A stretch of DNA of 64,000 nucleotides from assembly GCA_965204695.1 (NCBI GenBank), contig OZ242007.1:4340001-4404000 (forward strand). Reading direction: 5' to 3'. Positions 54,078-61,593 of this stretch are shown piece by piece (positions within the stretch are counted from its first letter, which is position 1; every line of letters begins with the position of its first letter). A program made the translations under genes and the position numbers. The DNA comes from JAHEKD01 sp965204695 (GTDB lineage: Bacteria; Pseudomonadota; Gammaproteobacteria; Arenicellales; JAHEKD01). The notes below the pieces were generated by a model. That model made no database searches. It was not told where the DNA came from and saw only the letters and a program-made list of their open reading frames with translations.

Positions 54078-54256
54078 TAGATTCCCCCGGGCTTGTGCCG
54101 GAACCTCAATATTATTACCAAAATCCGGCTAAACCCGGGCTGCTTACCGCAACAGCCCTTTAGGGCTGATCCGATGAACATCACATTGCTACAACTTGTG
54201 ATGTTCAATCTATATACACTCACTCATCCACGGGCATCTCTAATTCCTGCGTTCTT
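54078..54256 (+). repeat. Structured intergenic repeat R180 (copy 2)
   Basis: See 52833-53012. This copy starts TAGATTCCCCCGGGCTTGTG right after a terminator and ends CATCTCTAATTCCTGCG. Internal hairpins: CAGCCC/GGGCTG and GAACATCACA/TTGTGATGTTC, the second with a 9- to 10-nt loop. Confidence 0.75.
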
Positions 54257-54349
54257 TCAGTTACCCCGATCTATTTCAACATGTACGTCAAAACGGGCTC
54301 AGGTACATCACTGACTTGTCAGGTTCGAACAGCACCGGTGATCCATCGC

Positions 54350-54465
54350 AAGCCCGGTATTGAGTGATAATGTTGAAGAGTCGGGATAAGCCCCGGCATT
54401 GAGTTATGGTGTTGACGAGCCGGGACAAGCCCCGGCATTGAGTGATAATGTTGATGAGACGGGAT
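54350..54465 (+). repeat. Three tandem 38-39-bp repeats
   Basis: Units begin AAGCC(C)CGG(C/T)ATTGAGT and end GAG.CGGGA(T/C). Each contains CCGG...CCGGG elements able to pair across the unit. A partial fourth unit (AAACCCGTGGTATTC) leads into a family B core. One reversed unit is present at 28459-28549. Confidence 0.8.
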
Positions 54466-54507
54466 AAACCCGTGGTATTCTGACGCTTACGCGAACGATA
54501 ATAAATT
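54466..54507. repeat. Interspersed intergenic repeat, family B
   Basis: AAACCCGTGGTATTCTGACG then CTTACGCGAACGATAATAAA, joined directly to the tandem array. It is the closest match to the copy at 28513-28549. Confidence 0.65.
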
Positions 54508-54710
54508 ATGATCACGGTTAAACAGTGAGTACGCATACAGAATGTTAACTATTTCATATTTATCTAAAACACAAATCGTTATAGTTGGATGTGTAAAATA
54601 ATCATTCGTGAATTAATCAGAGTAGGAGACGATATGTGGGGCGGCAGATTCTACGCATATCGATGCTATGATGTTGGTATGAAGCGGTTCAGAATATCAA
54701 GGAATAGCTG

Positions 54711-55955
54711 ATGGTGAAAAAAATCATATTTCTCAGTTATCGAAGGGGCGATAGTCCCGGGTATGTCAAAAGTTTGGAAAAAGAGCTGGAGCAGTATTAT
54801 GGCGAAGGCAGTGTATTCCGCGATGTAAAGGATATTGCCGGAGGCACCAAATGGAAAAAAGTCATCGAGGAAAATTTGCAAAATGCTGCTGCGCTGTTAT
54901 TAATCATTGGGCCTCGCTGGGATTCTATTTGGCGAGAACGAATTAACGATGAAGTCAACTATGTCGAATATGAACTTAATTATGCTAACAAATTAAAAGT
55001 TCCGGTTATTCCAGTAACGCTTAATGGATCATCTATTGCACCCGATACTGACCTTAAGTCTGTAGCGTGGTTAAGAGAAAATCAAAATTATGACATGTCG
55101 GATAAGCAGGACCGTTGGGAAAACGATTTCAAGGGCTTAATCCAATTATTAGAAAACATCACCGATATCGATCAAGTCAAAAGAGTTGTTCATGTAGCGG
55201 ATGAAACAAAACATCAGACACAACCACCATCTTCTAAGAAGTCCAGTTGGTTAAAAAAACTGGGCATAATAGCTACCGGTCTGTTTGTTGTTTTGTTTTT
55301 AATCGGATTATTAGTTGGAGAACCGGACCCAGAGCCTATAGAAAGAAGTGCTGGAAATGTTTCCCAGGATAGTTCTGATTGCGAAAAGGTCCAAAATCAA
55401 GTCGGAAAAGCGATTTGTGCCAGTTCCGATATAGCAAGCTTGGATGGGCAATTATCTGATGCATATAAACAGGTAAGTGCAAAACTTTCGAGTCAAGATT
55501 TAAACAAATTAAAACAATCTCAGCGCAACTGGGTCAAATCTAGAAACAAGCAAATCGAGGCTGATTGCTTTCAGTCAGGTCAAATTAATACTCAATGTGT
55601 AGCCGAGATTTATCGACAACGAATGAATGAACTTAGGCAAATAGTATTAAAAGTAAAGGCAAATAACGAGACAACCCAAGCTTATCGTGACCTCACGGGT
55701 ACCTGGCAAGGATCTGATGGCACAACTTATCTACTTAAGCGAACGGCTGCGGATAGATTCAGTATTGAAAGTCCTGGCTATGGCTCCGGGGAGGCTTTAT
55801 TTATTAAAAATCTGCCAAATAAAATCAGAGTAACAATGTATGGTATTGGCAGAGGAGAATTTTCCATTTCAAACTCATCAAATAAGATTATAGGATCATT
55901 CACTAATAATGATGGACAACAAACCCACGATACCTTGATTAAGATATCGCCATGA
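54711..55955 (+). CDS. TIR-domain membrane protein with LprI-like extracytoplasmic domain
   Basis: 414 residues, four parts. (1) Residues 1-150: a TIR_2-type domain, 'IIFLSYRRGDSPGYVKSLE', 'VFRDVKDIAGGTKWKKVIEE', 'LLLIIGPRWDSIW', 'NYVEYELNYANKLKVPVIPV', where the Glu of the VEYEL helix is the candidate NAD-cleaving residue. (2) A transmembrane helix at about 184-204 (LGIIATGLFVVLFLIGLLVG). (3) Residues 222-312: a DUF1311/LprI-like domain ('AICASSDIASLDGQLSDAYK', 'LKQSQRNWVKSRNKQ') with four Cys. (4) A beta-rich lipocalin-like end ('LTGTWQGSDGTTYLLKR'). TIR would be cytoplasmic and LprI periplasmic. SD AAGGA fits the start. First gene of the block; a 111-bp gap follows. Confidence 0.82.
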   Translation: MVKKIIFLSYRRGDSPGYVKSLEKELEQYYGEGSVFRDVKDIAGGTKWKKVIEENLQNAAALLLIIGPRWDSIWRERINDEVNYVEYELNYANKLKVPVIPVTLNGSSIAPDTDLKSVAWLRENQNYDMSDKQDRWENDFKGLIQLLENITDIDQVKRVVHVADETKHQTQPPSSKKSSWLKKLGIIATGLFVVLFLIGLLVGEPDPEPIERSAGNVSQDSSDCEKVQNQVGKAICASSDIASLDGQLSDAYKQVSAKLSSQDLNKLKQSQRNWVKSRNKQIEADCFQSGQINTQCVAEIYRQRMNELRQIVLKVKANNETTQAYRDLTGTWQGSDGTTYLLKRTAADRFSIESPGYGSGEALFIKNLPNKIRVTMYGIGRGEFSISNSSNKIIGSFTNNDGQQTHDTLIKISP

Positions 55956-56066
55956 TGCGCAATATTCATCAAATGAAGTCAAGATGCCCTTAATCAGCAA
56001 TAGATTTGATATAGTATTGATTAAAACAATTACAAACCATGACATGAGGGAACAGAGGAAGATGAA

Positions 56067-57575
56067 ATGAAATTTTTTGTCTCATACCGGCGTAAATCTG
56101 ACGATGATAAATCGTTAGCCCTTTTTTTGTCTGCCGAACTTGAAAAAGCCGGGCACGAGGTTTTTATTGATACCAAAATTAAAGTCGGTACAGACTGGGT
56201 GAGTGAGATAAGTAAAAGAATTGATTGGTGTGATTACTTTGTTGTCCTTATATCAGAGGAATCCATGTGTAGTGAAATGGTGCAAGGGGAGATTAGGAGT
56301 GCCTATCAACGCCGCAAACAAGACGGAACACCTAATATTCTGCCTATTCGTCTTAATTATTTTGAATCACTTGATTACGAACTCGATAGCTATCTCAGTC
56401 AGCTGCAATACCTAGAATGGAGATCAGAAGATAATAATCAGCATATTCTTGCCGAAATATTGGAAGTTGCGGCAACAGGCTCTAGTGAAGGTATGTTGAA
56501 CCCTGACCTGGGAACCGAATCAATACCCATTGAGGAAAATCAAAAAGAATCAGCGCCTAAGCCTCAAGTTGATCCGCGTATTTTACGTGCCCCAGGAGGT
56601 TCAATAAGGTTTGACGATCCTCTATACATCAAACGGCCTGTTGATGAAACCATCGAGCGGAATATCCAAGCCAATGGGGAAACCATAGTCATCAAGGCAG
56701 CTCGCCAGATGGGGAAAAGTAGTATGCTGATTCGCTATTTAGCCGCCAGCAAAAACCATGGTAAAGAGATATTTTATTTGGACTTTCAATCGTTTACTGA
56801 CAATGAACTGGATGATTATAGTGTTCTATTGACCCAAATCGCTGAGGCAATGATACGAAGCTTGCGGCTCAATGTTGATGCTGATTTAGACATTCAAAGC
56901 CAACAAGACTTAACAAATTTTATTGAAGATCATGTTTTCAGAACTATAAATAAACCGCTGGTTTTTGCCTTCGATGAAGTTGATCGCGTATTGGGACGCG
57001 ACTATCAGGCGGACTTTTTTAGTATGTTCAGGCTTTGGCATAACCGCAGGGCTGAATTCATGTCAGAAGGCTGGCCGGATTTAGACATCGCTTTAGTGAT
57101 TGCTACTGAACCTAACTTGTTGATCGATACCGCAGACCGTTCACCGTTTAATGTGACACCGGCGATTAAACCTGATTATTTTGAATATTCACATATATCC
57201 AGAGTGAATCAACTGTTTGGATCATCGCTTGACAGCAGTCAACTACAAGAATTGTTTAAATTGTTATCCGGGCATCCATTTTTAACTCGCCTTGCTTTTT
57301 ATCGACTCTTTGGCCCGGAAGAATATAGCCTCGATCAACTTATAGAGTCTGCAGCTGACGAAGAAGGTCCCTTTTCAGATCATTTGCGCCATCTTTTGAT
57401 GAAAGTAGAGCAGGCTGGTCTGGTAAAAACCCTAAAATATATCCTGGACCACAACACAGCCCCGGATAATGACAGTTATTACCGTCTGCATGGAGCGGGG
57501 TTAGTTAATCGTGAAGGTAATAAAGTCATACTAGCCAATAAGCTTTATGAACGCTTTTTCAAAAAAATTCTATGA
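56067..57575 (+). CDS. TIR-AAA_35 signalling ATPase
   Basis: 502 residues. N-terminal TIR domain (1-135): 'KFFVSYRRKSDDDKSLAL', 'GHEVFIDTKIKVGTDWVSEI', 'YFVVLISEESMCSEMVQGEI', with Ser-Glu and Glu residues positioned as in TIR NADases. A linker (about 140-185) leads to an AAA_35/STAND-like ATPase: Walker A 'IKAARQMGKSSMLIRYL' (about 208-224), Walker B 'PLVFAFDEVDRVLG' (about 299-312), and a C-terminal winged-helix-like part ('LSGHPFLTRLAFYRLFG'). SD GAGGAAG is well placed. Its stop overlaps the next start (ATGA), so it is made in step with the AAA_35-LRR protein, a plausible hetero-oligomer partner with the same ATPase type. Confidence 0.86.
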   Translation: MKFFVSYRRKSDDDKSLALFLSAELEKAGHEVFIDTKIKVGTDWVSEISKRIDWCDYFVVLISEESMCSEMVQGEIRSAYQRRKQDGTPNILPIRLNYFESLDYELDSYLSQLQYLEWRSEDNNQHILAEILEVAATGSSEGMLNPDLGTESIPIEENQKESAPKPQVDPRILRAPGGSIRFDDPLYIKRPVDETIERNIQANGETIVIKAARQMGKSSMLIRYLAASKNHGKEIFYLDFQSFTDNELDDYSVLLTQIAEAMIRSLRLNVDADLDIQSQQDLTNFIEDHVFRTINKPLVFAFDEVDRVLGRDYQADFFSMFRLWHNRRAEFMSEGWPDLDIALVIATEPNLLIDTADRSPFNVTPAIKPDYFEYSHISRVNQLFGSSLDSSQLQELFKLLSGHPFLTRLAFYRLFGPEEYSLDQLIESAADEEGPFSDHLRHLLMKVEQAGLVKTLKYILDHNTAPDNDSYYRLHGAGLVNREGNKVILANKLYERFFKKIL

Positions 57576-60025
57576 CTGAACACCAACAAAAGCTCCAAGT
57601 TGGTGGAACGGTAGACCCCAAGCGCTATCTTTATATTGAGAGGCCTGAAGACAATCAAGTCTTGAATTTGTTATTGCAAGGTGAGTTTGTAAATATTTTG
57701 ACTTCACGGCAAATGGGTAAATCCAGTTTGATGGTGCGTACTGCCAGGGCATTGCACGAGAATGGAATATCATTTGCCACCATTGATTTGGCCGGTGAAT
57801 TAGGTTCACAAAATGAACCTGACACGTATTTCTTGGGTCTGCTCAATAAAATCAGCCGGGATTTACGCCTGGAGTTCGACCTCAAAAGCTGGTGGCAGCA
57901 ACAAGATGCACAAACCATAAATCAACGTTTGTTAGAGTTTTTTCGCAATGTTTTGCCTGAGCATATAGATTCTCAGCTTGTCATTTTTCTTGATGAAATT
58001 GACAGCACCTTAAAGTTGTCATTTACAGATGATTTATTTACCGTTTTAAGAACAATCTATAACGAACGTTCCCTGGTTGCCGAATATCAGCAAGTCAGCT
58101 TTTGCTTGCTTGGTGTGGCAACACCCGATGAGTTGGTCAAAGACAGGAGAACGACACCGTATAACATCGGTAAAACCATTGAGTTAAGAGATTTTGATCT
58201 CCAACTTGATGATTTATCCCCTTTAGTTGATATGTTTGTTTCAGATACGGCTGATCTTGATCAGGCTAAATCTATAGTCGAGCGCGTTTTGTATTGGACC
58301 GGTGGGCAGCCATATCTGACTATGATGTTGTGTGCAGATGTTAAGGATAATCGGTATTTTGATTCCAATAAAATAGATCAGTTGGTGCAAAGCAAGTTTG
58401 CCAGTCTGGATCAAGTTAAAGCCGACTCTCACTTTCAACAAGTGTTGCGGTTCGTGGATCATCGCTTTAGTGATGGTTTACATAGCTTGGAGCTGTACGA
58501 AAAAGTGCTGAATGGGGAAGAGGTTGAAGACCAGGCTGCTTTGCCGTTTTTTGAGTTGCGCTTGTCCGGTCTGGTTAAGCGTGATCAGGAGGGAAAACTG
58601 GCCCTGCGTAATCAGATTTATCAACAGCTTTTTGACCAGGATTGGATTAATTCCACCCAACCCCGGCAAGAGCTGGAAAAAACCACCATAGCACTTGAAC
58701 AGAGCCGTAAAAAAGAATTCCGGGCTACCACGTTTGCAGGAGTCTTTTTTGCCGGGTTAGTGGCGGTATTCATTGCCTATCGTATTTGGTATGCTCCACA
58801 GCAACAAGAATTACAAGTCCAGGTTGATGCACGTGAGCAACTCGCTCATTTGAATGTGGCAGTAGTAGCCGATCAGGATCTCGGATTTGAAGTGCTGGAA
58901 TTACCAAGGGGGTTAACTCAGGCGCAGTTTGAACAGAGTGTTTTGTTAGGTAAGGCAATCGAGCAAGTTTCAGGGGTGCGATTCGATACAGGTCAGTCTC
59001 GGTGTCCCGAACAAGTTTCGAATATTTCTAGTGTTGAGTTCATGCGTGAACACAAAGCTTGGAAAGTCTTGGATCTATCTTGTACAAAAGTTACTGATTT
59101 AACCCCACTATCTAACTTAGGCGCCTTGCAGGAACTTAACCTTTCCTACACCCAGATTAACGATATATCGGTGTTAGCAAATTTAGCCACCTTGCATAGG
59201 CTTGATCTTTCTTTTACAGGAATCACTGACATATCGCCATTGTCAAATTTAAACACCTTACAGAGGCTTGATCTCTCTTTTACAGGGGTCAGTGATCTAT
59301 CGCCTTTGTTAAATTTAACCGCCTTACAGATGCTTTATCTTTCTTCCACAGGGATCATTGATATATCGCTATTATCAAATTTAACCGCCTTGCAAGTGCT
59401 TTATCTTTCTTCAACGGGGGTCAGTGATCTATCGCCTTTGTCTAATTTAACTGCTTTAAAGCTACTTGATCTCTCTTCTACAGGGAGCAGTGACTTATCA
59501 CCATTGTCAAATTTAACCACCTTGCAGAGGCTTTATCTTTCTTACACGGAGGTTAGTGATTTGTCGCCTTTGTCTAATTTAACCGCATTGCAGAGGCTTT
59601 ATCTTTCTTCCTCGGGGGTCAGTGATTTATCGCCTTTGTCTAATTTAACTATATTGGAGCTGCTTGTTCTCTCTTACACCCAGATCAGTGATATATCGAG
59701 TTTGGAGAATTTAACCTCCTTGCAATGGCTTTCTCTTTCTAATACTCAGATTAGTGACGTCACAATGTTATCGAATTTAACCGACTTGCAGATACTTTCT
59801 CTTTCTGACACCCAAGTCAGTGATATTCTGCCATTAGTTGGTTTGAGCCGTTTAGACGAATTAAATATTGAAAATACAAACGTCACTCAAGAAAATATAG
59901 ATGAATTTCTCAATCAACGTCATCAGACTCGAGTGAATTTGAATATCATTTCTGATTTTGATAAATCCCAACAGTTCCAAAAAGACGGTGAGTTTGAGCA
60001 ACAAATTCAACAGCAGACAGAATAA
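57572..60025 (+). CDS. AAA_35 ATPase - transmembrane - leucine-rich repeat protein
   Basis: 817 residues. Residues 15-340 are an AAA_35 ATPase (Walker A 'LTSRQMGKSSLMVRT' at about 43-57, Walker B 'LVIFLDEIDSTL' at about 135-147, 'WTGGQPYLTMMLCADV'). Then come a charged helix, one transmembrane helix (about 388-407, FAGVFFAGLVAVFIAYRIWY), a coiled stretch, and about 12 leucine-rich repeats of exactly 22 residues (about 500-770, consensus L-S-N-L-T-x-L-Q-x-L-x-L-S-x-T-x-V/I-S-D-L/I-S-P), ending in an acidic/Gln tail. The order ATPase then LRR is that of NLR-type receptors, but with a membrane segment between; the LRRs would be outside the cytoplasm. The start overlaps the TIR-AAA stop by 4 bp. 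Confidence 0.88.
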   Translation: MTEHQQKLQVGGTVDPKRYLYIERPEDNQVLNLLLQGEFVNILTSRQMGKSSLMVRTARALHENGISFATIDLAGELGSQNEPDTYFLGLLNKISRDLRLEFDLKSWWQQQDAQTINQRLLEFFRNVLPEHIDSQLVIFLDEIDSTLKLSFTDDLFTVLRTIYNERSLVAEYQQVSFCLLGVATPDELVKDRRTTPYNIGKTIELRDFDLQLDDLSPLVDMFVSDTADLDQAKSIVERVLYWTGGQPYLTMMLCADVKDNRYFDSNKIDQLVQSKFASLDQVKADSHFQQVLRFVDHRFSDGLHSLELYEKVLNGEEVEDQAALPFFELRLSGLVKRDQEGKLALRNQIYQQLFDQDWINSTQPRQELEKTTIALEQSRKKEFRATTFAGVFFAGLVAVFIAYRIWYAPQQQELQVQVDAREQLAHLNVAVVADQDLGFEVLELPRGLTQAQFEQSVLLGKAIEQVSGVRFDTGQSRCPEQVSNISSVEFMREHKAWKVLDLSCTKVTDLTPLSNLGALQELNLSYTQINDISVLANLATLHRLDLSFTGITDISPLSNLNTLQRLDLSFTGVSDLSPLLNLTALQMLYLSSTGIIDISLLSNLTALQVLYLSSTGVSDLSPLSNLTALKLLDLSSTGSSDLSPLSNLTTLQRLYLSYTEVSDLSPLSNLTALQRLYLSSSGVSDLSPLSNLTILELLVLSYTQISDISSLENLTSLQWLSLSNTQISDVTMLSNLTDLQILSLSDTQVSDILPLVGLSRLDELNIENTNVTQENIDEFLNQRHQTRVNLNIISDFDKSQQFQKDGEFEQQIQQQTE
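59069..59880 (+). repeat. Tandem 66-bp repeats encoding the LRR array
   Basis: Units with a period of 66 bp (for example TCG codons at 59300 and 59366), many sharing long identical blocks such as AGTGATCTATCGCCTTTGTC and AATTTAACCGCCTTGCAG. The nucleotide identity is higher than protein selection needs, pointing to recent duplication or gene conversion within the gene. Confidence 0.85.
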
Positions 60026-60088
60026 TAGTTAAGTTAGAAACAGTAATTACAGAGCTGGTGATTCATATTGCTAAAGTTATATATAAAA

Positions 60089-60104
60089 TATGATTTTTAT
60101 CACA
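60089..60104 (+). promoter_or_regulatory. Crp-like site upstream of the NDT-like/TPR gene
   Basis: TATGA-TTTTTA-TCACA matches TGTGA-N6-TCACA in 9 of 10 positions, 85 bp upstream of the ATG at 60189. The same spacing to the start is seen for the exact site before the subtilisin gene. Confidence 0.4.
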
Positions 60105-60188
60105 TTATTTAACTGAATATTAGTGTAATATTTGTAGATAAGATAAAAATATTAAAGATACTGATAGTTGAATCAAGAGGGTGATGAA

Positions 60189-61448
60189 ATGACTGCAGAT
60201 AAGCAAATATGTTTTGTAGTACAGGGTTTTGGTGAAAAAACGGATTTCGAAACGGGCAGAGTATTGAACCTGGACGCTTCTTACGAAGTCATTAATGAAG
60301 CTGTTACCGATGCAGGTTTAACTTGCATACGTGCAGACGAGATTCAACATTCTGCTGTTATTGATGTTCCCATGTACAAGTATCTATTGGAAGCTGATCT
60401 GGTTATCGCAGATCTTTCCACCTCGAATGTTAATGCGGCTTATGAGCTTGGTGTTCGCCACGCCTTGCTTAAACGTCCCACCATTATAGTGGCGGAACAA
60501 CAGTGGAAAATGGCGTTTGATGTCAATCGGAATTCGATTTTGTTTTATGAACACCTCGGCCCGGACCTTGGCCGCAAAGCAGCGAAAGATTTTTCGAAAC
60601 AGTTAACTGAAAAAATTGAATCGGTCATGTCGTCCGATATGGTGGATAGTCCGCTTTATACTTACATTGACAACTTACTGCCACCCGCACTTTCAGACCA
60701 ACCAAGCTCACGTTCTGGTGCAGAGGTAGACGAAGAATCCGTCAAATCAGATCAGTCACAATCTTTAAAAACCATCAAAGACCTCGCAATAAAAGCAAAA
60801 GACGACGGAGATCTTATCAAGGCAAAAACATATTTTAGTGATGCCAGAGAGTTAAGTCCGAATGATAAATATATTATTCAGCAATTGGCTTTGTGCACCT
60901 ATAAAAGCAAGCAACCCACAGAGCAAGAAGCACTGATTGAGGCCAAAGAGTTAATCGAAAAAGAGCTTAACCCCGATGGCAGTACTGACCCGGAAACATT
61001 AGGATTATGGGCTGCTGTCCACAAACGATTATGGACGTTGAATCAAGACAAGCAATCGCTCGAACAGGCAATTTCAGCATTAGAGCGCGGTTTTTTGTTA
61101 AAGCATGATTACTACAACGGTATTAATTTGGCCTACATGCTCGATGAAAGAGCAAATACTCTGCCATCAGATTCAGAAGAGGCCATTGCTGACAGAGTTC
61201 AAGCGCGTCGAGTTAGATCAAAAGTCATGCCAATCGCCGAGTCAGAATTGAAACTCGATATTAATGATGATGAGCGTAAATACTGGATTACGGCGACACT
61301 TTGGGAAGCAGCAGAAGGGCTTAATGACAAAAAACAAATCAGCAAATGGAAAAAGAAAACCAAGGATTTCGCTAAAAAGAAAAATTTACAGGACTGGATG
61401 GTGGAATCTACAACCAATCAAATCAAGACTTTAAGAAGCTTACTATAA
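60189..61448 (+). CDS. Nucleoside-deoxyribosyltransferase-like domain with MAP3K-TRAFs-binding-like C-terminus
   Basis: 419 residues. The N-terminal domain (about 5-135) has 'ICFVVQGFGEKTDFETGR', 'AGLTCIRADEIQHSAVIDVP', 'EADLVIADLSTSNVNAAYEL', 'GVRHALLKRPTIIV', the NDT/TIR-like Rossmann domain often fused in bacteria to the DUF4071/MAP3K TRAFs-binding helical domain. The rest (about 190-419) is TPR-like helices ('LAIKAKDDGDLIKAKTYFSDARELSPNDKYII') and fits that domain. The start is ATG 60189, with GAGGG 7 nt before it, rather than the TTG at 60168. It follows the LRR gene after 163 bp that contain a Crp-like site, so it may have its own promoter. Confidence 0.75.
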   Translation: MTADKQICFVVQGFGEKTDFETGRVLNLDASYEVINEAVTDAGLTCIRADEIQHSAVIDVPMYKYLLEADLVIADLSTSNVNAAYELGVRHALLKRPTIIVAEQQWKMAFDVNRNSILFYEHLGPDLGRKAAKDFSKQLTEKIESVMSSDMVDSPLYTYIDNLLPPALSDQPSSRSGAEVDEESVKSDQSQSLKTIKDLAIKAKDDGDLIKAKTYFSDARELSPNDKYIIQQLALCTYKSKQPTEQEALIEAKELIEKELNPDGSTDPETLGLWAAVHKRLWTLNQDKQSLEQAISALERGFLLKHDYYNGINLAYMLDERANTLPSDSEEAIADRVQARRVRSKVMPIAESELKLDINDDERKYWITATLWEAAEGLNDKKQISKWKKKTKDFAKKKNLQDWMVESTTNQIKTLRSLL

Positions 61449-61501
61449 TCAAACTGTGACCTAACACGGTGCACACTATAGTGAATTAATTTCCCTAAAG
61501 G

Positions 61502-61517
61502 TGTGAAATTCATCACA
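61502..61517 (+). promoter_or_regulatory. Exact TGTGA-N6-TCACA (Crp-type) operator
   Basis: TGTGAAATTCATCACA keeps both half-sites of the Crp consensus without mismatch and is centred about 84 bp before the subtilisin ATG; a TTGTTT (61533) then TATAGT-rich stretch downstream would place it near -60, a class I position. A Crp/Fnr-type regulator and an adenylate cyclase are encoded at 37322-40206. Confidence 0.55.
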
Positions 61518-61593
61518 TTAATCATCAACTAAATTGTTTATAGTTGAGTTGATCATAACTAAAAAAATATATTAATAATCTTAGGAGGACATC

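Noticed and set aside
53912..54223. 103-codon minus-strand frame
   Set aside because: It crosses the terminator hairpin and the R180 repeat; composition is that of non-coding repeats.
54350..54507. Tandem repeats considered as a CRISPR array
   Set aside because: The units abut without spacers, vary in sequence, and no cas genes are in the window.
54288..54536. Minus-strand open frame of 82 codons containing repeated ITQCRGLSRL-type units
   Set aside because: It is a translation of the 39-bp non-coding tandem repeats and of the repeat core; there is no SD and no conservation beyond the repeats.
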